Notes: generated by a model from the sequence alone, not told the origin. A stretch of 64,000 bases of DNA from Photorhabdus thracensis (GCF_001010285.1 NZ_CP011104.1:1674001-1738000), one strand, 5' to 3'; shown: positions 1-25,219, numbered from the stretch's first letter. A program made the numbers and translations.

Positions 1-457
1 CATAACCCCGACCACGCTGAACTTTAATCCGCATGCTTATAGAAGCAGTTTCGTCAGTCAGGTGGCAGATTACATGTTGCGGCTTGACGATTTCGACATC
101 TCCGTCATGGATAATGTCGGCTGCAGTCACAGGGCCAATGCCAGACTTATTCAAGGTAAGAATAACTTCATCTTTGCCCTGAACTCTTACCGCCAGCCCT
201 TTCAGGTTGAGGAGAATCTCCAGGATATCTTCCTGTACACCTTCTTTGGTGCTGTACTCATGCAGTACACCATCAATCTCAACCTCAGTCACCGCACAAC
301 CCGGCATAGACGAAAGCAGAATACGGCGCAGTGCGTTGCCTAGAGTATGACCAAAGCCACGCTCTAAAGGCTCAAGGGTCACCTTGGCGTGCGTCGAACT
401 GACTTGCTCGATATCAACCAGGCGCGGTTTTAGAAACTCTGTCACAGAACCCTGCAT
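1..457 (-). CDS. rpoA: RNA polymerase alpha subunit, N-terminal part (cut by window edge)
   Basis: Alpha subunit of RNA polymerase; its N-terminal domain dimerises and nucleates assembly of beta and beta'. The reverse strand reads [17 protein letters not shown] from an ATG at 457 and stays open to base 1, giving about 152 codons of a protein that is normally about 329 residues. The C-terminal DNA/activator-binding domain is therefore outside the window. It is the last gene of the alpha operon (rpsM-rpsK-rpsD-rpoA), 25 bases after rpsD. The match to the enterobacterial protein is close throughout the visible part. Confidence 0.97.
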   Translation of the reverse strand, partial: MQGSVTEFLKPRLVDIEQVSSTHAKVTLEPLERGFGHTLGNALRRILLSSMPGCAVTEVEIDGVLHEYSTKEGVQEDILEILLNLKGLAVRVQGKDEVILTLNKSGIGPVTAADIIHDGDVEIVKPQHVICHLTDETASISMRIKVQRGRGY

Positions 458-482
458 TGTGTCCTCTCTTTGGTGCTAAGCT

Positions 483-1121
<639 letters not shown>

Positions 1122-1139
1122 CTAAAAAAGTAAACGCTA

Positions 1140-1544
<405 letters not shown>

Positions 1545-1901
1545 TTATTTCTTGATCGGCTTACGTGGACCCTTACGGGTACGTGCATTGGTCTTCGTAC
1601 GCTGACCGCGAACCGGTAGACCACGACGGTGACGTAAACCACGATAAGTACCAAGATCCATCAGACGTTTGATGCTCAGGGTTACTTCACGACGCAGATC
1701 ACCTTCTACAACGTATTTGGCAACTTCGTCACGCAGCTTGTCAATTTGCTCTTCAGACAGCTCACTGATCTTAACATGTTCAGCAATACCCGCTGCAGCA
1801 CAAATGGCTTGGGAGCGAGTTTTGCCGATTCCGTAGATCGATGTTAAAGCGATTACGGTATGCTTCTGATCAGGAATGTTAATGCCTGCTATACGGGCCA
1901 C
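1545..1901 (-). CDS. rpsM: 30S ribosomal protein S13 (GTG start)
   Basis: S13 lies in the 30S head, contacts the P-site tRNA and forms bridges to the 50S subunit. The 118-residue product starts at a GTG (1899-1901) preceded by TAGGAG, the same start arrangement as in E. coli. The basic tail ends GPRKPIKK. It is the first gene of the alpha operon, and its start codon lies in the S4-binding leader, so its translation is the control point of the operon. Confidence 0.98.
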   Translation of the reverse strand: MARIAGINIPDQKHTVIALTSIYGIGKTRSQAICAAAGIAEHVKISELSEEQIDKLRDEVAKYVVEGDLRREVTLSIKRLMDLGTYRGLRHRRGLPVRGQRTKTNARTRKGPRKPIKK

Positions 1902-1983
1902 TATGCACTCCTACAATTATTTACGGCAACACTATTCTGAAAAGCCCGTTTTCAGGATACTCAAACAATGTTGCTGTGATATA
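1896..1983 (-). promoter_or_regulatory. Alpha-operon leader (S4 autoregulatory pseudoknot)
   Basis: The reverse strand just before rpsM carries the string TTTGAGTATCCTGAAAACGG, then GGCTTTTCAG and the TAGGAGTGCATAGTG start region. This is nearly the E. coli alpha-operon leader, in which S4 binds a pseudoknot over the rpsM ribosome binding site. Identification rests on that recalled sequence; pairing was not computed. Confidence 0.75.
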
Positions 1984-2011
1984 AAAAGATTGGCTGGCTA
2001 ATTTAGCCAGC
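1984..2011 (-). terminator. spc operon terminator-like hairpin
   Basis: On the minus strand GCTGGCTAAATTAGCCAGC forms a near-perfect hairpin followed by CAATCTTTTT, about 35 bases after the rpmJ stop. A hairpin at this position is also present in E. coli between the spc and alpha operons. Readthrough probably feeds the alpha operon. Confidence 0.65.
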
Positions 2012-2046
2012 TCAAACCGACTTTGCAAGAAAAATATGCTATTTTA

Positions 2047-3527
<1,481 letters not shown>

Positions 3528-3534
3528 CTGTTAC

Positions 3535-3969
3535 TTATTCCTCAATTTTACCGCCAGCAGCTTCAATTGCCGCACGAGCGCCCTTAGTAACACGAAGGCC
3601 ACGCACAGTTACTGCGCGATTGATTTCGCCAGAAAGCATAACTTTTGCGAATTCAATTTGAGTGCCAACGATATTAGCGGCTTTCAGTGCGTTCAGATCG
3701 ATAACATCGCCTTCAACAGCGGCAAAATCAGACAGACGAACTTCTGCTGTAATCATTGCCTTACGTGAAGTGAAGCCAAATTTTGGCAAACGACGGTATA
3801 AAGGCATCTGACCACCTTCAAAACCGCGACGTACGCCACCGCCAGAACGAGATTTCTGACCTTTGTGACCACGGCCACCAGTTTTACCCAAGCCAGAACC
3901 AATACCACGACCTACACGTTTAGGCGCATGCTTGGCACCTTCAGCCGGAGACAGAGTATTTAAGCGCAT
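3535..3969 (-). CDS. rplO: 50S ribosomal protein L15
   Basis: L15 is a late-assembly 23S rRNA binder. The 144-residue product has the Gly/Arg/Lys-rich N-terminal extension ([20 protein letters not shown]) and a globular C-terminal half. It lies 3 bases after rpmD and 7 bases before secY in the spc operon. Confidence 0.98.
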   Translation of the reverse strand: MRLNTLSPAEGAKHAPKRVGRGIGSGLGKTGGRGHKGQKSRSGGGVRRGFEGGQMPLYRRLPKFGFTSRKAMITAEVRLSDFAAVEGDVIDLNALKAANIVGTQIEFAKVMLSGEINRAVTVRGLRVTKGARAAIEAAGGKIEE

Positions 3970-3972
3970 CTG

Positions 3973-4152
3973 TTACTCCTCAACTTTAACCATATAGGAA
4001 ACCAAGTTGATCATACCACGTATAGCAGGAGTATCTTCACGCTCTACTGTATGACCGATACGACGCAGACCTAAACCAACCAAAGTTGCCTTATGTTTAG
4101 GCAGGCGGCCGATTGAACTGCGAATTTGTGTTACTTTAATAGTCTTAGCCAT
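3973..4152 (-). CDS. rpmD: 50S ribosomal protein L30
   Basis: L30 is a small 23S rRNA binder of 59 residues, starting [20 protein letters not shown]. An in-frame ATG two codons upstream (4158) overlaps the rpsE stop as TAATG. The GGGG ribosome-binding stretch lies only 2 bases before that ATG but 8 bases before the ATG at 4152, so 4152 was chosen; this also gives the family length. spc operon. Confidence 0.95.
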   Translation of the reverse strand: MAKTIKVTQIRSSIGRLPKHKATLVGLGLRRIGHTVEREDTPAIRGMINLVSYMVKVEE

Positions 4153-4157
4153 GGCCA

Positions 4158-4667
<510 letters not shown>

Positions 4668-4672
4668 CTACC

Positions 4673-5035
<363 letters not shown>

Positions 5036-5569
5036 TTACTTCTTCTTAGCCTCTTTGATACGCACGACTTCGTCGGCGTAACGAACACCCTTACCTTTAT
5101 AAGGCTCAGGACGACGATAGGCACGCAATTCTGCCGCAACCTGACCGATTACCTGCTTATCAGCACCTTTCAGTACGATTTCAGTTTGTGACGGACATTC
5201 TGCAGTAATGCCTACTGGCAATTCGTGGTCAACTGGATGCGAGAAGCCCAGAGACATGTTAACAACATTGCCTTTGACTGCTGCACGATAACCAACACCT
5301 ACCAGTTGAAGCTTCTTAGTGAAGCCTTCGGTAACACCAATAACCATAGCATTTAGCAAAGAACGAGTCGTACCTGCCTGTGCCCAACCATCAACATAAC
5401 CATCGCGTGGAGCGAAGGTTAGTTGGCTATCTGCATGTTTAACTTCAACTGCGCTGTGGATTGTACGACTCAGCTCGCCGTTTTTACCCTTAATCGAAAT
5501 AACCTGACCGTTGAGTTTTACCTCTACGCCGGCAGGAATGACGACGGGTGCTTTTGCAACACGAGACAT
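5036..5569 (-). CDS. rplF: 50S ribosomal protein L6
   Basis: L6 sits near the factor-binding site of the 50S subunit. The 177-residue product has two repeated RNA-binding folds; the C-terminal signature includes [16 protein letters not shown]. The start [17 protein letters not shown] matches the family. It lies 14 bases after rpsH in the spc operon. Confidence 0.98.
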   Translation of the reverse strand: MSRVAKAPVVIPAGVEVKLNGQVISIKGKNGELSRTIHSAVEVKHADSQLTFAPRDGYVDGWAQAGTTRSLLNAMVIGVTEGFTKKLQLVGVGYRAAVKGNVVNMSLGFSHPVDHELPVGITAECPSQTEIVLKGADKQVIGQVAAELRAYRRPEPYKGKGVRYADEVVRIKEAKKK

Positions 5570-5583
5570 TCTTTCCTCCCGAA

Positions 5584-5982
<399 letters not shown>

Positions 5983-6009
5983 TTACTCCCGTGATTCAAT
6001 TGGTGACAA

Positions 6010-7590
<1,581 letters not shown>

Positions 7591-7660
7591 CTAAATGTCA
7601 ACTACTACTGAGCCCACTTCATTATTATGAAGAGGCCGTTCAAATACCCCATACCATGAG

Positions 7661-7698
7661 GGCGCGGCATTATAACACCACATCTCAAATATGGATAG
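7661..7698 (-). promoter_or_regulatory. spc operon promoter
   Basis: On the minus strand GTGTTATAATGCCGCGCCC gives a perfect -10 TATAAT (7669-7674) with a G/C-rich start region. The string is almost the same as the E. coli spc promoter. No good -35 hexamer is visible. Confidence 0.7.
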
Positions 7699-7730
7699 AA
7701 AAAATAAACGGCCCATAATCTGAGCCGTTT
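7699..7730 (-). terminator. S10 operon terminator
   Basis: On the minus strand AAACGGCTCAGATTATGGGC then CGTTTATTTTTT forms a hairpin (AAACGGC/GCCGTTT) followed by a T-run. It lies 18 bases after the rpsQ stop and immediately before the spc promoter. Confidence 0.85.
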
Positions 7731-7747
7731 ACTCTATTCGAGTCAGC

Positions 7748-9676
<1,929 letters not shown>

Positions 9677-9681
9677 CTACC

Positions 9682-9963
<282 letters not shown>

Positions 9964-9974
9964 TTATCCTCTAA

Positions 9975-10805
<831 letters not shown>

Positions 10806-10818
10806 TTACTCCTCCGAC

Positions 10819-12381
<1,563 letters not shown>

Positions 12382-12401
12382 TCAATCGTTCAATGACCTG
12401 A

Positions 12402-12890
<489 letters not shown>

Positions 12891-12896
12891 TCGCGT

Positions 12897-12924
12897 ATTA
12901 TACGTAAATCAATTAGCAAAGCAA
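12897..12924 (-). promoter_or_regulatory. S10 operon promoter
   Basis: Minus strand: -35 TTGCTT (12919-12924), a 16-base spacer, then -10 TATAAT (12897-12902), followed by a G/C-rich ACGCG start region typical of stringently controlled promoters. Confidence 0.75.
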
Positions 12925-12979
12925 GATACAGATGAAAATCTGTTCGGAGTGCAATAATGCGATAAAATGAGTACAAAAT

Positions 12980-13012
12980 AAGATGCCCTAGCTTTAGTAG
13001 ATAGGGCATTTT
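12980..13012 (-). terminator. Terminator after bfr
   Basis: A perfect 8-base stem, ATGCCCTA/TAGGGCAT (12983-13009), lies 11 bases after the bfr stop. It is flanked by AAAAA/TTTTT on the plus-strand right side and TTATTTT on the minus-strand exit, so it would insulate bfr from the S10 promoter. Confidence 0.7.
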
Positions 13013-13019
13013 TCCAGGG

Positions 13020-13496
13020 CTATTCTCCTTCAAGGATCTGTGCCTGGGTATAATTTTGAATCCCCATGCGTTCAATTAATTCAAACTGAGTTTCCAACCA
13101 ATCTATGTGCTCTTCTTCTTCATCTAAGATATCGATCATCAAATCACGGCTAACATAGTCATGAATCGAATCAGCATAAGCGATAGCTTCTCTCAAATCC
13201 TTAGTTCCTTGCAATTCGAGTTGCAAGTCGGATTTGAGCATTTCTTCAATATCTTCTCCGATGTTAAGTTTTCCTAAATCCTGCAAATTAGGAATTCCCT
13301 CAAGAAAAAGGATACGTTCAATGTACCTATCAGCATGTTTCATTTCATCGATAGATTCATGATATTCCTTATCATTAAGCCGGGTAAGGCCCCAGTTTTT
13401 GAACATCCGGGCGTGCAGAAAATACTGATTAATTGCAACAAGCTCATTTCCAAGAAGTTTGTTCAAATGAACAATTATTTTTATATCACCTTTCAT
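13020..13496 (-). CDS. bfr: Bacterioferritin
   Basis: Bfr is an iron-storage protein that forms a 24-subunit shell with haem at dimer interfaces. The 158-residue product has the ferroxidase ligands Glu18, Glu51 and His54 and the haem ligand Met52 in the order [16 protein letters not shown]. It lies just downstream of bfd, the usual enterobacterial pair, and is followed by a terminator. The gap to bfd is about 77 bases, so bfr may be cotranscribed from the bfd promoter. Confidence 0.97.
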   Translation of the reverse strand: MKGDIKIIVHLNKLLGNELVAINQYFLHARMFKNWGLTRLNDKEYHESIDEMKHADRYIERILFLEGIPNLQDLGKLNIGEDIEEMLKSDLQLELQGTKDLREAIAYADSIHDYVSRDLMIDILDEEEEHIDWLETQFELIERMGIQNYTQAQILEGE

Positions 13497-13573
13497 AGCC
13501 TACTCCTCCGCTTCCAGTACTTAAAGTGTAGTACCTATTTAGCAGAGTAGTAGTAAACTTACCTTATTTTTTA

Positions 13574-13768
13574 TCAAGCAACGTTATCTATCTTAGGCAG
13601 TTGTGCAATTTCCTCATTAATTAGCTCTCTAGCTTGGCGTATGCATTTACCACAATCACGGCCTACAGGCACAATACGTTTTAGTTCTCTGATAGAGTGA
13701 ATATGATGCTGACGCACCGCGTTACGTATTGTTCTGTCACTCACCGCATTACATAGGCAAACATACAT
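13574..13768 (-). CDS. bfd: Bacterioferritin-associated ferredoxin
   Basis: Bfd is a small [2Fe-2S] protein that reduces the ferric core of bacterioferritin so iron can be released. The 64-residue product starts MYVCLCNAVSDRTIRNAVRQ; Cys4, Cys6, Cys39 and Cys42 are the cluster ligands. A longer in-frame start (13789) would add seven residues not found in the family, so the ATG at 13768 was chosen. Expression under iron starvation is suggested by the Fur-box-like site just upstream. Confidence 0.94.
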   Translation of the reverse strand: MYVCLCNAVSDRTIRNAVRQHHIHSIRELKRIVPVGRDCGKCIRQARELINEEIAQLPKIDNVA

Positions 13769-13808
13769 AAATAGCACTCTCTGGCACATATTATAGCTTA
13801 TATTAAAT

Positions 13809-13827
13809 AATAATGAGTATCATTTCA
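13809..13827 (-). promoter_or_regulatory. Fur-box-like operator upstream of bfd
   Basis: The reverse strand reads TGAAATGATACTCATTATT, matching the 19-base Fur consensus (GATAATGATAATCATTATC) at 14 positions. It lies 41 bases before the bfd start. Iron repression through Fur is the known control of bfd in enterobacteria. Confidence 0.65.
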
Positions 13828-13842
13828 ATAATCATTCGTATT

Positions 13843-14100
13843 TTAATTCTCTGATCCAGCTCTTCCAAATTTCCTTTCACCTTCATCAGATGGAAGTGGT
13901 TCACTCATCCTCATAATATTCTGATGGGCAAGTCTTTTATCACTACTGGTATCTTTATTAAACTTATCCCATCCTAAATAAAATTTAGCTAAACCAACCA
14001 CATATTAAAGACACAGCAACTACACTATTTCCTATACCAACAACTTGTTCTAGAGCTGATGATTGGAAGGAAGGAGAGAGATCATTTGTTTTACGATATT
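13843..14100 (-). pseudogene. Decayed reading frame between bfd and tuf
   Basis: No intact gene lies here. On the minus strand a 53-codon open stretch (13843-14004) ends with LPSDEGERKFGRAGSEN and a stop. Just upstream, in another frame, another open stretch includes LSPSFQSSALEQVVGIGNSV and would join it after a single frameshift near 14005. Together they look like the C-terminal half of a lost protein. The family was not recognised. Coding origin is inferred only from the continuity and non-random composition of the two frames. Confidence 0.35.
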
Positions 14101-14426
14101 GCAGGATTCACATGCTTAGTTGTATGGGAATGGACTTGGCATAAGAATAAACGTTAACATATTCAATAATGAATGGGTGATAAGTATAGATGTACCCAGA
14201 GCATCCTGGTAGCACAGGCGGATAATGCCTCCAAGGACAAACTACAAAGTGTCACAGTCAAAAACCAGAGACTAGAAGTACCCCAAGATGATTCATGTAG
14301 GCAATTCAAGGAAAAGATATATTTAAAGATATCAACCGACAGACACCTGATGTAGTACACCAGGTGTCTATTCTAAAGTAAACCGGAGTTCAAGCTTGTT
14401 CTAGGACTAAATATATGATCAAGCTA
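14101..14426. other. Intergenic region downstream of tuf
   Basis: No gene could be supported. A 60-codon plus-strand open frame (14173-14355) has plausible composition but no ribosome binding site and two stops directly before its ATG. The only structured element is the hairpin at 14341-14369. Confidence 0.4.
14341..14369 (-). terminator. Hairpin downstream of tuf
   Basis: AGACACCTG (14341-14349) and CAGGTGTCT (14361-14369) form a perfect 9-base stem with an 11-base loop, 58 bases after the tuf stop. No T-run follows on the minus strand. It may be an mRNA 3' end structure rather than a classical intrinsic terminator. Confidence 0.45.
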
Positions 14427-15623
<1,197 letters not shown>

Positions 15624-15721
15624 CTAAGACACGGAATCGGTGGTTTCACCACATCAACCAAGCTGTTGCTTGTTGAATATTGCTTACAGGACGAAAATCA
15701 GGAGACAAGGACATAAGGAAG

Positions 15722-15797
15722 TGGTGCTGATAGGCAGATTCGAACTGCCGACCTCACCCTTACCAAGGGTGTGCTCTACCAACTGAGCTATATCAGC
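15722..15797 (-). tRNA. thrT: tRNA-Thr (GGT)
   Basis: 76-base cloverleaf on the minus strand starting GCTGATATAGCTCAG, with anticodon loop TTGGTAA, T-arm GTTCGAATC and encoded CCA. It is the last tRNA before tuf. Confidence 0.97.
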
Positions 15798-15803
15798 ACA
15801 TCT

Positions 15804-15878
<75 letters not shown>

Positions 15879-15981
15879 ATTGAACTCGGCTACCTGACTT
15901 TAATCAGCTGTACATGTATCTCAATGTGCTTCGCTTGGAGTAACTACTCGAGCAGAACACTCAAGACTAAATCTGATTGTT

Positions 15982-16066
<85 letters not shown>

Positions 16067-16082
16067 CTATCCAAATTTTTAA

Positions 16083-16158
<76 letters not shown>

Positions 16159-16172
16159 ATCAAGTGCTGCGC

Positions 16173-16201
16173 ATTCTAGGCAGTGTGAACACTCTATGCA
16201 A
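16173..16201 (-). promoter_or_regulatory. Promoter of the thrU-tyrU-glyT-thrT-tuf operon
   Basis: Minus strand: -35 TTGCAT (16196-16201), a 17-base spacer, -10 TAGAAT (16173-16178), then the GCGC discriminator typical of stable-RNA promoters. It lies 14 bases before thrU. Confidence 0.8.
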
Positions 16202-16589
16202 CAAAAAAATTGCCTCAACCTGATCATTCGGTCATAAAACGCTCATTCTTATCTAATCAGCTGCTTTTTTCAATAGATTCAGATCAAATAACAAACAAAA
16301 AATTATCTATAACTATTAAGGAACTGATTATAATCCTCTATAAAACTCGATAAATTACTTCATTTGCCGTCAGTCAAATTTCCATTATTAAACAAACAAC
16401 CTAAGCTGGCAGTAAATAAAACAACTCAATTTTTTACAATTCTGCATTTCTTATCAAAAAAAACCGCCAAAAATACAAAAAAGCCTACGCCTGTTGCTCC
16501 TCAGTCGATATGATGCAATTTATTTTTTGTCGGGTACAGGTTGTTTATTACAACCTGTTCAACCTGCACAAACAGGCAGATGTTGGTTT
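16202..16589. other. AT-rich divergent region between thrU and coaA
   Basis: No gene is present. The region is strongly AT-rich on the tRNA-promoter side (possible UP/Fis-type activation) and serves as the coaA upstream region. No specific operator could be identified. Confidence 0.5.
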
Positions 16590-17540
16590 ATGAATAAAAA
16601 AGAACCTTTTTTGGCTACTCCATATTTGCAATTCAATCGTGAACAATGGGCAACCTTACGTGATTCAGTTCCACTGACATTAACAAAAGAAGAATTAATT
16701 GATTTAAAAGGGATCAATGAAGAAATTTCTTTAGAAGAAGTTGTTGAGATTTACCTTCCTTTATCTCGTTTACTTAATTTTTACATCAGCTCAAATTTAC
16801 GTCGCCAAGCAGTGCTCGAACAATTCCTAGGCACTGATGGACAAAAGGTCCCTTATGTCATAGGCATTGCTGGCAGTGTTGCTGTTGGCAAAAGTACTAC
16901 TGCACGTCTATTACAAGCACTGCTGAGTCGTTGGCCTGAACACAGAAGTGTAGAATTAATTACTACAGATGGCTTTCTACATTCTAACAGCGTGCTAAAT
17001 GAACGTGGATTGATGAAAAAGAAAGGGTTCCCACAATCATATGATATGCATAGCCTAGTAAAATTTGTATCTGATATTAAATCAGGCTCCAAACAAGTAT
17101 CTGCGCCAGTTTACTCTCACCTTACCTATGATATCGTACCAAATGAACAAAAGTTCATTGAACAACCAGATATTTTGATTCTGGAAGGTCTGAATGTATT
17201 ACAAAGCGGTATGGATTATCCCCATGACCCGCACCATGTATTTGTCTCTGATTTTGTCGACTTCTCTATCTACGTCGATGCACCAGAAAAATTACTCCAA
17301 AGTTGGTATATCAGTCGGTTCCTAAAATTTCGTCAGGGCGCCTTTTCAGATCCAGATTCTTATTTCCACAGTTATTCCAAGTTATCAGAAGAAGAGGCCA
17401 TAAACATTGCATCTGATATCTGGCAAGAGATCAATGGCTTAAACTTGCAACAAAATATTCTACCAACGCGAGAACGAGCAAGCCTAATCATGACAAAAGG
17501 CACGAATCACACTATTGAAAGCGTAAGGTTACGTAAGTAA
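16590..17540 (+). CDS. coaA: Pantothenate kinase, type I
   Basis: CoaA phosphorylates pantothenate with ATP, the first and feedback-regulated step of coenzyme A synthesis. The 316-residue product has the E. coli length. The P-loop GSVAVGKS is at 95-102 and LITTDGFLH follows. A frame-compatible start 32 codons upstream (16494) adds residues absent from the family, so the ATG at 16590 was chosen. Its neighbours birA, murB and the tRNA-tuf operon are conserved. Confidence 0.96.
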   Translation: MNKKEPFLATPYLQFNREQWATLRDSVPLTLTKEELIDLKGINEEISLEEVVEIYLPLSRLLNFYISSNLRRQAVLEQFLGTDGQKVPYVIGIAGSVAVGKSTTARLLQALLSRWPEHRSVELITTDGFLHSNSVLNERGLMKKKGFPQSYDMHSLVKFVSDIKSGSKQVSAPVYSHLTYDIVPNEQKFIEQPDILILEGLNVLQSGMDYPHDPHHVFVSDFVDFSIYVDAPEKLLQSWYISRFLKFRQGAFSDPDSYFHSYSKLSEEEAINIASDIWQEINGLNLQQNILPTRERASLIMTKGTNHTIESVRLRK

Positions 17541-17552
17541 AAATAGTTTCCG

Positions 17553-17585
17553 AACCCGGAAGATATCTCTCTTCCGGTTGTTCTT
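17553..17585. terminator. Bidirectional terminator between coaA and birA
   Basis: AACCCGGAAGA and TCTTCCGGTT pair (17553-17579) with one bulged C, followed by GTTCTT on the plus strand. It lies between the convergent stops of coaA and birA. Confidence 0.6.
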
Positions 17586-18543
17586 AACAACCTCTCAAAG
17601 AAATCTCACCACCGATATATGGCGTGATTACACCATTCTGATCAAGTAACAAAGCACCTTGCTGATTAATACCTCTCGCTATGCCATAAACTTCCTGACT
17701 ACCAAGAATTAATTTTACTGGCCTATCCATAAAATTATCTAACTCAAACCACCGGGAGATAAATGAAGACAAACCTTCATTTTCAAACTGCATCAGAGCT
17801 TTCCTCAGATCAAGTATTATTTCTACAGCCAATTTATTACGATCAATTTCAATTCCAGCCTGCTGCAAATTAACCCATTGCTGATTAATAGATTCTTCGT
17901 CCTTATGATCCATCGCAATATTTATACCTGCACCGATCACAACCTGAGCAGCATCACCCGTTTTTCCCATTAATTCGACTAAAATTCCTGCTAACTTCTT
18001 GTCATCAAGATATAAATCATTTGGCCATTTTACCCTAATTCTATCAGCGCCAAATCGATGCAATACTTCAGCAATAACAATACCGACAACCAGACTCAAT
18101 CCGATTGCCGCAGCTGGTCCTTGTTCAAGACGCCAATACATAGATAAGTAAAGATTCTTACCAAAGGGCGAAATCCATTTCCGTCCACGCCTCCCTCTGC
18201 CAGCATACTGGTATTCTGCAACACAGGCATCCCCTGACTTTAACTCAGATAAACGTTCAAGTAGATACTGATTAGTCGAATCAATAACTGGCAAAACAGC
18301 TATACGATCCTGAGGTAAATATTGCAAAATAGTGCATTCATCAAGTAGCTGCATAGGTGACATGAGGCTATAACCTTTGCCAGGAGCAGTTTCCAGTTCA
18401 ATTCCCCATTCACGAATTGTCTGTATATGCTTATTAATTCCAGCCCTACTCATCCCTAAATCTTGCCCCAGTTGTTGGCCAGAATGGACTTCACCATCAG
18501 ACAAAATTTTAATCAATTGTAATGGTACAGTTATATCTTTCAT
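17584..18543 (-). CDS. birA: Biotin ligase and biotin operon repressor
   Basis: BirA makes biotinyl-5'-AMP, attaches biotin to the carboxyl carrier protein of acetyl-CoA carboxylase and represses the bio operon. The 319-residue product has an N-terminal winged helix ([20 protein letters not shown]), the catalytic loop GRGRRGRKW and a C-terminal SH3-like domain. The ATG at 18543 overlaps the murB stop as ATGA. The upstream in-frame ATG at 18552 would add three residues and lies deeper in murB, so 18543 was preferred. Confidence 0.95.
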   Translation of the reverse strand: MKDITVPLQLIKILSDGEVHSGQQLGQDLGMSRAGINKHIQTIREWGIELETAPGKGYSLMSPMQLLDECTILQYLPQDRIAVLPVIDSTNQYLLERLSELKSGDACVAEYQYAGRGRRGRKWISPFGKNLYLSMYWRLEQGPAAAIGLSLVVGIVIAEVLHRFGADRIRVKWPNDLYLDDKKLAGILVELMGKTGDAAQVVIGAGINIAMDHKDEESINQQWVNLQQAGIEIDRNKLAVEIILDLRKALMQFENEGLSSFISRWFELDNFMDRPVKLILGSQEVYGIARGINQQGALLLDQNGVITPYIGGEISLRGC

Positions 18544-19565
18544 GAAATACATTCCACAGCATCAATTTCGCCTTTAGAACCAATAAAACGCACCTCAGGT
18601 TCAAGTAATACACCAAACTTACTTATCACTTGCTGGCGAATATAGGCAGCCAATGCGATTATATCCTTACCTGTCGCATTTCCCTGATTTATCAATACTA
18701 GAGCTTGCCTAAGATGCACAGATGCACCACCGATGCGATAACCTTTTAAATTACACCGTTCAATGAGCCAACCTGCCGCTAATTTGAACATCCCATTAGC
18801 ATGAGGATACTGGGGGCTATCAGGGTAACTTTCTTTAATTTTTACCGCAACTTCCGCACTGACAATTGGATTTTTAAAGAAACTACCTGCGTTTCCTGTT
18901 ATTGCAGGATCAGGTAATTTACTGGTGCGCATTGTACATACTGAATCAAAGATCTGCTGAGGAGTTACACTACCTCTCGACAACCTAGTCAAATCACCAT
19001 AACTCAACATCGGCTGCCAATTCTTCTTCAACAGTAAGCCTACAGAGATAATAAAATAACTTTCTTGATATTTATGCTTGAAAACACTATCTCGATACCC
19101 AAACTGACATTCATCAACACTAAGACGCGTTTGTTCTCCAGTTTCCAGATTCAGGACATCTACGTACTCACATACATCTCTAAATTCAATACCATATGCG
19201 CCAATATTTTGAATCGGTGCCGCACCAGCGCAACCTGGAATTAACGCCAGATTCTCTAACCCATAAATCTGATTTTTAAGAGAATAACAGACTAACTCGT
19301 GCCAATTTTCTCCCGCTCCTACATGTAGACGCCATGATTCATCAGTTTCCTGGTATTGAATCCCCATGATTCTATTCAGAATCACAGTTCCTTCAAAATC
19401 TTCAGTAAATAAAACATTACTACCCCCACCAAGCAGCAGTACAGGTTGTTTTTGGCTTTTGGCTTTCTGCCATAAAGCTAATAAAGATTCAGCAGATTCA
19501 GCTATATCTAAACATTTAGCATGGGCTGATAACCCAAAAGTATTAAACTCTTTAAGGGAAAGCAT
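18540..19565 (-). CDS. murB: UDP-N-acetylenolpyruvoylglucosamine reductase
   Basis: MurB reduces UDP-GlcNAc-enolpyruvate to UDP-MurNAc with NADPH and FAD in cytoplasmic peptidoglycan synthesis. The 341-residue product has the FAD-binding motif [10 protein letters not shown] near residue 45 and the catalytic segment [10 protein letters not shown] with the proton-donating serine, as in type I MurB. It overlaps birA by four bases. It lies downstream of the rRNA operon, which it does not belong to because a strong terminator intervenes. Confidence 0.97.
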   Translation of the reverse strand: MLSLKEFNTFGLSAHAKCLDIAESAESLLALWQKAKSQKQPVLLLGGGSNVLFTEDFEGTVILNRIMGIQYQETDESWRLHVGAGENWHELVCYSLKNQIYGLENLALIPGCAGAAPIQNIGAYGIEFRDVCEYVDVLNLETGEQTRLSVDECQFGYRDSVFKHKYQESYFIISVGLLLKKNWQPMLSYGDLTRLSRGSVTPQQIFDSVCTMRTSKLPDPAITGNAGSFFKNPIVSAEVAVKIKESYPDSPQYPHANGMFKLAAGWLIERCNLKGYRIGGASVHLRQALVLINQGNATGKDIIALAAYIRQQVISKFGVLLEPEVRFIGSKGEIDAVECIS

Positions 19566-19661
19566 TTACTCAATACTCAATAAAGCTATTTAATAAGTAG
19601 TTTATCAGCCTATAGACATGGAAAACAGTTGGAAAACGAAGTTAGTTTTTTCGCTAAATGC

Positions 19662-19691
19662 AAAAAGGCCACCCTTTTGGGTGACCTTTTT
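19662..19691 (-). terminator. rRNA operon terminator
   Basis: Minus strand: AAAAAGGTCACCC, loop AAAA, GGGTGGCCTTTTT. A 13-base stem with one G-T pair runs into a T-run, 12 bases after the distal 5S gene. Confidence 0.92.
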
Positions 19692-19702
19692 GTCTTAAAA
19701 CA

Positions 19703-19822
19703 AAGTCTGGCAGTTCCCTACTCTCACATGGGGAGACCCCACACTACCATCGGCGCTACGGCGTTTCACTGCTGAATTCGGCATGGGATCAGGTGGGACC
19801 ACCGCGCTATCGCCGCCAGACA
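19703..19822 (-). rRNA. rrf: 5S ribosomal RNA, distal copy
   Basis: About 120 bases matching enterobacterial 5S, from TGTCTGGCGGCGATAGCG to the 3' CTGCCAGAC. It differs from the proximal copy in helix I by a compensated pair (C-G to T-A) and at several loop sites. Ends are estimated from homology. Confidence 0.93.
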
Positions 19823-19841
19823 AATTCTTTATATATTATCA

Positions 19842-19917
19842 TGGTGCTGATACCCAGATTCGAACTGGGGACCTCACCCTTACCAAGGGTGTGCTCTACC
19901 AACTGAGCCATATCAGC
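19842..19917 (-). tRNA. thrV: tRNA-Thr (GGT), distal tRNA of the rRNA operon
   Basis: 76-base cloverleaf starting GCTGATATGGCTCAG, with anticodon GGT and encoded CCA, lying between two 5S genes. It is nearly identical to E. coli thrV of rrnD and to thrT in this window. Confidence 0.95.
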
Positions 19918-19962
19918 AATAGTGGCTCGCAGTCAATATTAACGCAAACCCAAAAAAATTAA

Positions 19963-20081
19963 AGCCTGGCAGTTCCCTACTCTCACATGGGGAGACCCCA
20001 CACTACCATCGGCGCTACGGCGTTTCACTGCTGAGTTCGGCATGGGGTCAGGTGGGACCACCGCGCTATCCCCGCCAGGCA
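19963..20081 (-). rRNA. rrf: 5S ribosomal RNA, proximal copy
   Basis: About 119 bases, from TGCCTGGCGGGGATAGCG to CTGCCAGGCTT, directly downstream of the 23S gene. Ends are estimated from homology to E. coli 5S. Confidence 0.95.
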
Positions 20082-20206
20082 AATTCATTTCATCCCGACC
20101 GTTATGCTCGCCCCCGTTTCCCCGGGCCGCACAACCATCAGAACCAATCTGTTCAACAAGCTGAATCTCTCTCTCATCTCTCGCACCAAAACACCTTCGG
20201 TGTTGT

Positions 20207-23117
<2,911 letters not shown>

Positions 23118-23217
23118 TCACAACCCGAAAATGTCTCGGATTGCCGATTGTTGAGAGACTGGTCAATAATACCTCGGTGATATTATCGACGGTTTCAATT
23201 TTCAGCTTGTTCCAGAT

Positions 23218-23229
23218 TGTTAAAGAGCA
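23218..23229 (-). promoter_or_regulatory. Spacer boxA antitermination element
   Basis: Minus-strand TGCTCTTTAACA in the 16S-23S spacer, the Nus-factor boxA of rRNA operons, downstream of tRNA-Glu and before 23S. Confidence 0.8.
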
Positions 23230-23306
23230 TTTATCGTTAAACCGACTTCATCAGAAATCCGCTTAACGATAACACGACGACGGCTTTCACCCGTCATCAC
23301 CGCAAG

Positions 23307-23382
23307 TGGCGTCCCCTAGGGGATTCGAACCCCTGTTACCGCCGTGAAAGGGCGGTGTCCTAGGCCTCTAGACGAAGGGGAC
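23307..23382 (-). tRNA. gltT: tRNA-Glu (TTC) in the 16S-23S spacer
   Basis: 76-base cloverleaf starting GTCCCCTTCGTCTAGAGGCC, with anticodon TTC in CTTTCAC and encoded CCA. It is the only tRNA in this spacer. Confidence 0.97.
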
Positions 23383-23464
23383 ACAATGGCCGGCTTCGCA
23401 GACGCGTCTTGCTCGACTTTCATCAGACAATCTGTGTGAGCACTGCACTCAACTGCATCTCAGG

Positions 23465-25008
<1,544 letters not shown>

Positions 25009-25137
25009 TAAAAGCTTGATGCTCAAAGAAACTGACTGTTCATTCGTTATGAATTAACTGTTGTTCACTCTTTAAGACTTTAGTGTATTCTTTTGTGATA
25101 CCGTCTTGTGAGTGCCCACACAGATTGTCTGATTAAT

Positions 25138-25149
25138 TGTTAAAGAGCA
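25138..25149 (-). promoter_or_regulatory. Leader boxA antitermination element
   Basis: Minus-strand TGCTCTTTAACA, about 130 bases before 16S, identical to the spacer boxA. It is the loading site for the Nus antitermination complex. Confidence 0.82.
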
Positions 25150-25191
25150 GGCTGAAATAAAAAGTAATATTCTCGTTCAGCCGGGCTGCGT

Positions 25192-25219
25192 ATACTACGC
25201 TTTTCGCCCGCAGAGTCAA
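25192..25219 (-). promoter_or_regulatory. rRNA operon promoter P2
   Basis: Minus strand: -35 TTGACT (25214-25219), a 16-base spacer, -10 TAGTAT (25192-25197). It lies about 95 bases downstream of P1, the E. coli rrn arrangement. Confidence 0.8.

Noticed and set aside
14173..14355. A 60-codon plus-strand frame downstream of tuf with plausible composition
   Set aside because: There is no ribosome binding site, two stops precede the ATG, and its end runs into the tuf hairpin. Retained only as part of the debris region.
16494..16589. Extended N-terminus for coaA (32 extra codons)
   Set aside because: The extension is not present in the E. coli protein, and the internal ATG gives the exact family length.
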